In this document: piece after piece, positions 43,247 to 46,447 of the stretch
Layout of the letters: every line of letters starts with the position of its first letter
Numbering within the stretch: the stretch's first letter is position 1
Source of the DNA: Halothiobacillus sp.
Lineage (GTDB): Bacteria > Pseudomonadota > Gammaproteobacteria > Halothiobacillales > Halothiobacillaceae
Assembly: GCA_024635755.1 (NCBI GenBank)
Contig: JAGXIF010000027.1
Span: forward strand, 1 to 46,447
DNA length: 46,447 bases
Reading direction: 5' to 3'
The notes under the pieces: generated by a model
Told to the model about the DNA's origin: nothing
The model's input: the letters and a program-made list of their open reading frames with translations, nothing else
The model's database searches: none
Program-made: the position numbers and the translations under genes

Positions 43247-45154
43247 TTATTGGTGCGCCTTGATCTCGCCGTGCAGTCGTCCGATCAGCTCGTCGACGGC
43301 GATCGATCCCAGGTCTTCGCCGGAGCGCGTGCGCACCGAGACGCTGTCGGCATCGATCTCGCGATCGCCCGCCACGAGCAGGTAAGGCACGCGCTCGAGG
43401 GTGTGCTCGCGGATCTTGAAACCGACCTTCTCGTTGCGCAGATCCGCCTGCGCGCGCAGATCGGCGGCCTTGAGCCGCTCGGCCACCGCATCGACATACT
43501 CAGCGTGCTTGTCGGTGATGCCCATGACCACCGCCTGCGTCGGGGCAAGCCACAGCGGCATCTGGCCGGCGTGGTGCTCGATCAGGATGCCGATGAAGCG
43601 TTCCATCGAGCCGACGATCGCGCGATGGAGCATCACCGGGTGCTTGCGCTCGCTGTGCTCATCGATGTACGTCGCGCCGAGGCGTTCGGGCATCATGAAG
43701 TCCACCTGGATGGTGCCCAGCTGCCAGGTCCGGCCGATGGCATCCGACAGGTGGTACTCGATCTTCGGCCCGTAGAAGGCGCCTTCGCCGGGCAGTTCCT
43801 CCCACTCGACGTCAGCGGCGCGCAGGGCGCTGCGCAGGGCCTCTTCCGCCTCGTCCCAGACCTCGTCCGCGCCCATGCGCTTTTCCGGGCGGGTGGCGAT
43901 TTTCACCTGCACGTCGGTAAAGCCGAAGGTCTCGTAGACATCCAGTGCCTGGCCGTGGAAGGCGCGCACCTCCGGCTCGATCTGCTTTTCCGTGCAGAAG
44001 ATGTGTCCGTCATCTTGGGTGAAGCCGCGCACGCGCAGGATGCCGTGCAGCGCGCCCGAGGGCTCGTTGCGGTGGCAGGAGCCGAACTCGCCGTAGCGGA
44101 TCGGCAGGTCGCGGTAGGAGTGCAGACCGTGGTTGAACACCTGGACATGGCCCGGGCAGTTCATCGGTTTGACCGCGTAAGTGCGCTTCTCCGACTCGGT
44201 GAAGAACATGTTTTCCTGGTAGTTGTCCCAGTGGCCGGACTTCTTCCACAGGGACACGTCCAGGATTTGCGGGCACTTGATCTCGTCATAGCCCGAGCGC
44301 TTGTAGACGCCGCGCATGTAGGACTCGATCACCTGCCAGATCGCCCAGCCACGCGGGTGCCAGAAGACCAGGCCCGGCGCCTCGTCCTGGAAGTGAAACA
44401 GGTCGAGCTGCTTGCCCAGGCGTCGGTGGTCGCGCTTCTCGGCCTCCTCGCGCTGCTTGAGATAGCGCTTGAGTTCCTTGTCGGAAGCGAACGCCGTGCC
44501 GTAGACGCGGGTGAGCATGTCGTTGTCCGAGTCCCCGCGCCAATAGGCACCGGCCACCTTCAGCAGCTTGAAGGCCTTGAGCTTGTTGGTGTGCGGCACG
44601 TGCGGGCCGCGGCAGAGATCGGTGAAGTCACCCTGGGTGTAGATGGAGAGCTCTTGCTCGCCCGGGATGTCCTTGATGATCTCGACCTTGTAGTCCTCGC
44701 CCAGATCCTTGAAGAAGCGCACGGCATCGTCGCGTTCCATCACGCGGCGCTCGAGCTCGTCGCCCTCGGCGGCCAGCTCGCGCATGCGGGTCTCGATCTT
44801 CTCCAGGTCTTCGTCGTTGAAGGGTCGATCGAAGGCAAAGTCGTAGTAGAAGCCCTGATCGATGACCGGGCCGATGGTGACCTGCGCTTCCGGGTAGAGC
44901 TGCTTGACCGCTTGAGCCATCAGGTGGGCGGTGGAGTGGCGGATGATCTCGACGCCCTCCTGGTCTTTCGCCGTGACGATGGCCACCTCGGCATCGTTGT
45001 CGATGGTCCGCGAGAGATCCACCAACTTGCCGTCGATCTTGCCGGCAACGGCCGCCTTGGCCAGGCCCGGACCGATGTCCGAAGCAACCTCGGCCAGCGA
45101 AACCGGGTGATCGAATGAACGCTGACTGCCGTCGGGTAAGGTAATGGTCGGCAT
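43247..45154 (-). CDS. thrS: Threonine-tRNA ligase
   Basis: A 635-residue class II synthetase. Domains in order: TGS (about 1-62, [20 protein letters not shown]), the N2 editing domain with [16 protein letters not shown] (about 74-90), the catalytic core ([40 protein letters not shown], and the zinc/ATP region through [20 protein letters not shown]), and the anticodon domain ([20 protein letters not shown]). Length is normal. GAGGG precedes the ATG by 6 bases. It heads the thrS-infC pair. Confidence 0.98.
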   Translation of the reverse strand: MPTITLPDGSQRSFDHPVSLAEVASDIGPGLAKAAVAGKIDGKLVDLSRTIDNDAEVAIVTAKDQEGVEIIRHSTAHLMAQAVKQLYPEAQVTIGPVIDQGFYYDFAFDRPFNDEDLEKIETRMRELAAEGDELERRVMERDDAVRFFKDLGEDYKVEIIKDIPGEQELSIYTQGDFTDLCRGPHVPHTNKLKAFKLLKVAGAYWRGDSDNDMLTRVYGTAFASDKELKRYLKQREEAEKRDHRRLGKQLDLFHFQDEAPGLVFWHPRGWAIWQVIESYMRGVYKRSGYDEIKCPQILDVSLWKKSGHWDNYQENMFFTESEKRTYAVKPMNCPGHVQVFNHGLHSYRDLPIRYGEFGSCHRNEPSGALHGILRVRGFTQDDGHIFCTEKQIEPEVRAFHGQALDVYETFGFTDVQVKIATRPEKRMGADEVWDEAEEALRSALRAADVEWEELPGEGAFYGPKIEYHLSDAIGRTWQLGTIQVDFMMPERLGATYIDEHSERKHPVMLHRAIVGSMERFIGILIEHHAGQMPLWLAPTQAVVMGITDKHAEYVDAVAERLKAADLRAQADLRNEKVGFKIREHTLERVPYLLVAGDREIDADSVSVRTRSGEDLGSIAVDELIGRLHGEIKAHQ

Positions 45155-45469
45155 GTGCCCTCCTGAGAAGCACCGGGATGCCAGTGGCGGCCCCTACCAA
45201 AGACCGCGTGCGCATCCGTGTGGGTCGAAGGGTGCGGACCTAGCGTGGCTCGGCCTCGACGCACCCGGAGATTGGGAAATTTCCAGAGCCGGGCATGATA
45301 CCAAAACGGCGATCCATTGGCTCTGAAAGTGGTGATCTGCGGGGGCATGTCATGCCCGGTGTCTGGTGCCAGCCACACGCCATCGAGTAGCGTGCCAGTG
45401 GCGATCAGTGGGCTACATCGACGGCACGGCCGCCGTGAGTTTCGGTATCACAGACCCGGTCGCGGTCGT
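45155..45469. other. Long thrS leader region
   Basis: A gene-free stretch of 315 bases. TATCAT (45295-45300, minus strand) could be a -10 but its -35 is poor. CAGAGCC and GGCTCTG (45284-45325) bracket it as a weak inverted repeat. The E. coli thrS leader binds ThrRS for feedback; a comparable tRNA-like fold cannot be judged by eye. Confidence 0.35.
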
Positions 45470-45982
45470 TTAGCGGTTATACCGCGACCAGCTGGTCACC
45501 TTGCCGTTCTGCAGGTGGACGTAGTCCGTCCCGCTCGACTCGTAATAGACCCACTGCTCACGCCCGCCGCTTGACGGGTTGACCTTGTCCGGGCTGCCGA
45601 GCACATCGCGCACATCATCTGCGGGCATGCCCTTGATGACTCGGTCGCTCATCTTCGCGTCGCGGAGCTTATTGGCCCACTCATCGCGAGCCTTCTTGTC
45701 CAGCACCGCCCCACGCCGTCGGTCGATATTCGCCTTGATTTCCGCATCGTGCCGGCGATCGTACTCCTCGGCCATGCGCCGCTGCCCCTCAAGTGGGTCA
45801 TAGCTAGGCCGAGGCGACGAAGCCGGCCCGGTGTCACGCACATCGACCTCCTCAGACGGCTGGCCATCACAAGGCTTGTCCGAGAACGTCAGCGCATCAT
45901 CCGGCCCAGTGCATTTGTAAACAGCGGCATTGGCCGTGGTTACGGCACAAAGCAGGGCGGCGATGAGTGTGATTCGGACCAT
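45470..45982 (-). CDS. Exported DUF4124 protein with BamE-like C-terminal region
   Basis: A 170-residue periplasmic protein starting at the ATG at 45982 (GAGGGAACCAGG just upstream). A signal peptide (MVRITLIAALLCAVTTANA, cleaved near residue 19) precedes a DUF4124 domain with AAVYKCTGPDDALTFSDKPC, whose two cysteines could form a disulfide. A charged helix (about 55-110, EGQRRMAEEYDRRHDAEIKA) links to a SmpA/BamE-like segment (KGMPADDVRDVLGSPDKVN, then QWVYYESSGTDYVHLQNGKV). Function unknown; proteins of this type are common in gammaproteobacterial envelopes. It is downstream of the tRNA-Val gene on the same strand but has its own leader. Confidence 0.85.
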   Translation of the reverse strand: MVRITLIAALLCAVTTANAAVYKCTGPDDALTFSDKPCDGQPSEEVDVRDTGPASSPRPSYDPLEGQRRMAEEYDRRHDAEIKANIDRRRGAVLDKKARDEWANKLRDAKMSDRVIKGMPADDVRDVLGSPDKVNPSSGGREQWVYYESSGTDYVHLQNGKVTSWSRYNR

Positions 45983-46131
45983 CCTGGTTCCCTCGTGGTG
46001 TCCAAAAACGAGCCTATCCGCGCCGGCCGTCAGCATCAACTCTGCTCGGATCGAGACAGCTAAAGCGTCGTCACCAATCACGCCCCACGTTTTGAACCTG
46101 ATTTGAACCAGCGGGCTGACGGCCGGACACG

Positions 46132-46165
46132 AAAAAGCCCGGCGAGCATGATGCTGCCGGGCTTT
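46132..46165 (-). terminator. Terminator of the tRNA-Val gene
   Basis: On the minus strand GCCCGGC and GCCGGGC pair around an AGCATCATGCTC loop and are followed by TTTTTCG, 7 bases beyond the tRNA 3' end. Confidence 0.85.
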
Positions 46166-46171
46166 CAATGT

Positions 46172-46248
46172 TGGTAGGCGCGATTGGATTCGAACCAACG
46201 ACCCCCACCATGTCAAGGTGGTGCTCTAACCAACTGAGCTACGCGCCT
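46172..46248 (-). tRNA. tRNA-Val (anticodon GAC)
   Basis: A 77-base tRNA read on the minus strand. The acceptor stem pairs AGGCGCG with CGCGCCT; the anticodon stem-loop is CCACC-TTGACAT-GGTGG with GAC at 46212-46214; the T-loop is TTCGAAT. The D-loop (AGTTGGTTA) is standard, the discriminator is A and CCA is encoded. GAC reads GUC and GUU. Confidence 0.97.
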
Positions 46249-46266
46249 GTCGTTCAGTGGGAGCGC

Positions 46267-46294
46267 ATTCTACCGCCTCTTGGCGGGCTGTCAA
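46267..46294 (-). promoter_or_regulatory. Promoter of tRNA-Val
   Basis: On the minus strand TTGACA (46289-46294) and TAGAAT (46267-46272) are separated by 16 bases, and a GC-rich discriminator follows the -10. The -10 lies 18 bases before the tRNA. Confidence 0.85.
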
Positions 46295-46307
46295 GCGCGA
46301 TTTTGTC

Positions 46308-46447
46308 TGAAGTGGTCCCCGAAATTCGGACCAGGCGCTAAGCTCTGATCATTCCAAGAGGAGAACCTGATCATGAGTAGGAAACGCCGGCAGTACAGCA
46401 GTGACTTCAAGGCCAAGGTGGCACTCGCCGCCGTCAAGGGCGAACAA
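46308..46447 (+). mobile_element. Left end of an IS3-family element (cut by window edge)
   Basis: TGAAGTGGTCCCCGAAATTC begins the element and is followed by a GAGGAG ribosome-binding site and the first orfA codons. It lies 13 bases upstream of the tRNA-Val promoter -35, in the opposite orientation. This end is related to, but clearly distinct from, the one at 15879. Confidence 0.85.
46373..46447 (+). CDS. IS3-family transposase OrfA, N-terminal part
   Basis: Twenty-five codons are visible (MSRKRRQYSSDFKAKVALAA, then VKGEQ) before the window ends. MxRKRRxYSxxFKAKVALxAxKGE is the typical start of IS3/IS2-type OrfA proteins with an N-terminal helix-turn-helix. AAGAGGAG lies 7 bases before the ATG. 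It may be an intact element continuing beyond the window. Confidence 0.88.
   Translation, partial: MSRKRRQYSSDFKAKVALAAVKGEQ

Noticed and set aside
43250..45118. 622-codon plus-strand frame antisense to thrS
   Set aside because: ThrS is complete and conserved on the other strand; the antisense product is a charged, repetitive shadow.
46249..46307. tRNA-Val as a genomic-island attachment site
   Set aside because: The IS3 end lies upstream of the promoter, not at the tRNA 3' end, and no tRNA 3' duplicate or integrase is visible.

Overview
The window looks like the chromosome of a GC-rich gammaproteobacterial chemolithoautotroph, probably a sulfur oxidiser. Evidence: a cbbL-cbbS-cbbQ-cbbO RuBisCO operon with a divergent cbbR and a beta-carbonic anhydrase, two DsrE-type (sulfur-relay fold) proteins, and housekeeping genes (thrS, infC, rpmI, rplT, pheST, ihfA, folA, thyA, lgt, rhlE) with gammaproteobacterial features. 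A Halothiobacillus/Guyparkeria-like or Thioalkalivibrio-like host is my guess; no database comparison was possible.

Layout. 1-6.6 kb: an unknown protein cut by the window edge and its ATP-grasp neighbour, a patatin-type phospholipase, a DUF2058 protein, and two decayed genes (a DUF748/AsmA-like protein and a pyruvate kinase). 6.7-10.6 kb: rhlE, a small membrane protein, and a gene encoding two fused solute-binding domains. Two orphan copies of the 3' end of cbbQ lie here. 10.9-14.6 kb: two exported DUF3494 (ice-binding-like) proteins, one with an internal 558-bp duplication and one with an IPTL-CTERM sorting tail. 14.6-16.7 kb: IS3-family debris and a duplicated pair of exported DUF2141 proteins. 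16.7-24.4 kb: the CO2-fixation block. 24.4-30.4 kb: a membrane PAS/GGDEF protein and a compact island formed by an ECF sigma factor with an anti-sigma factor carrying a DsrE domain, divergent from a periplasmic DsrE protein and a phosphate-selective-type porin. 30.4-36.6 kb: folA, thyA-lgt, a thioredoxin-fold YyaL protein, and an OlsB-like acyltransferase. 35.8-45.2 kb: the translation cluster thrS-infC // rpmI-rplT // pheS-pheT-ihfA-merR, interrupted between infC and rpmI by a convergent deacetylase gene. The right end holds a DUF4124 protein, tRNA-Val(GAC) and the start of an IS3-family element.

How the parts work together. CbbR, from the divergent operator region, should control cbbLS; CbbQ and CbbO form the RuBisCO activase; carbonic anhydrase interconverts CO2 and bicarbonate. 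In the sigma island, two promoter-like sequences with the same architecture (GGAATA, 16-bp spacer, CGTCTA or CGTCTT) point outward towards the sigma/anti-sigma genes and the DsrE/porin genes. This suggests one self-contained regulon whose anti-sigma factor carries a periplasmic DsrE-type domain. That is the strongest candidate here for an undescribed system.

Start codons were chosen by ribosome-binding sites and family N-termini. infC starts at ATC and the left-edge gene at GTG.
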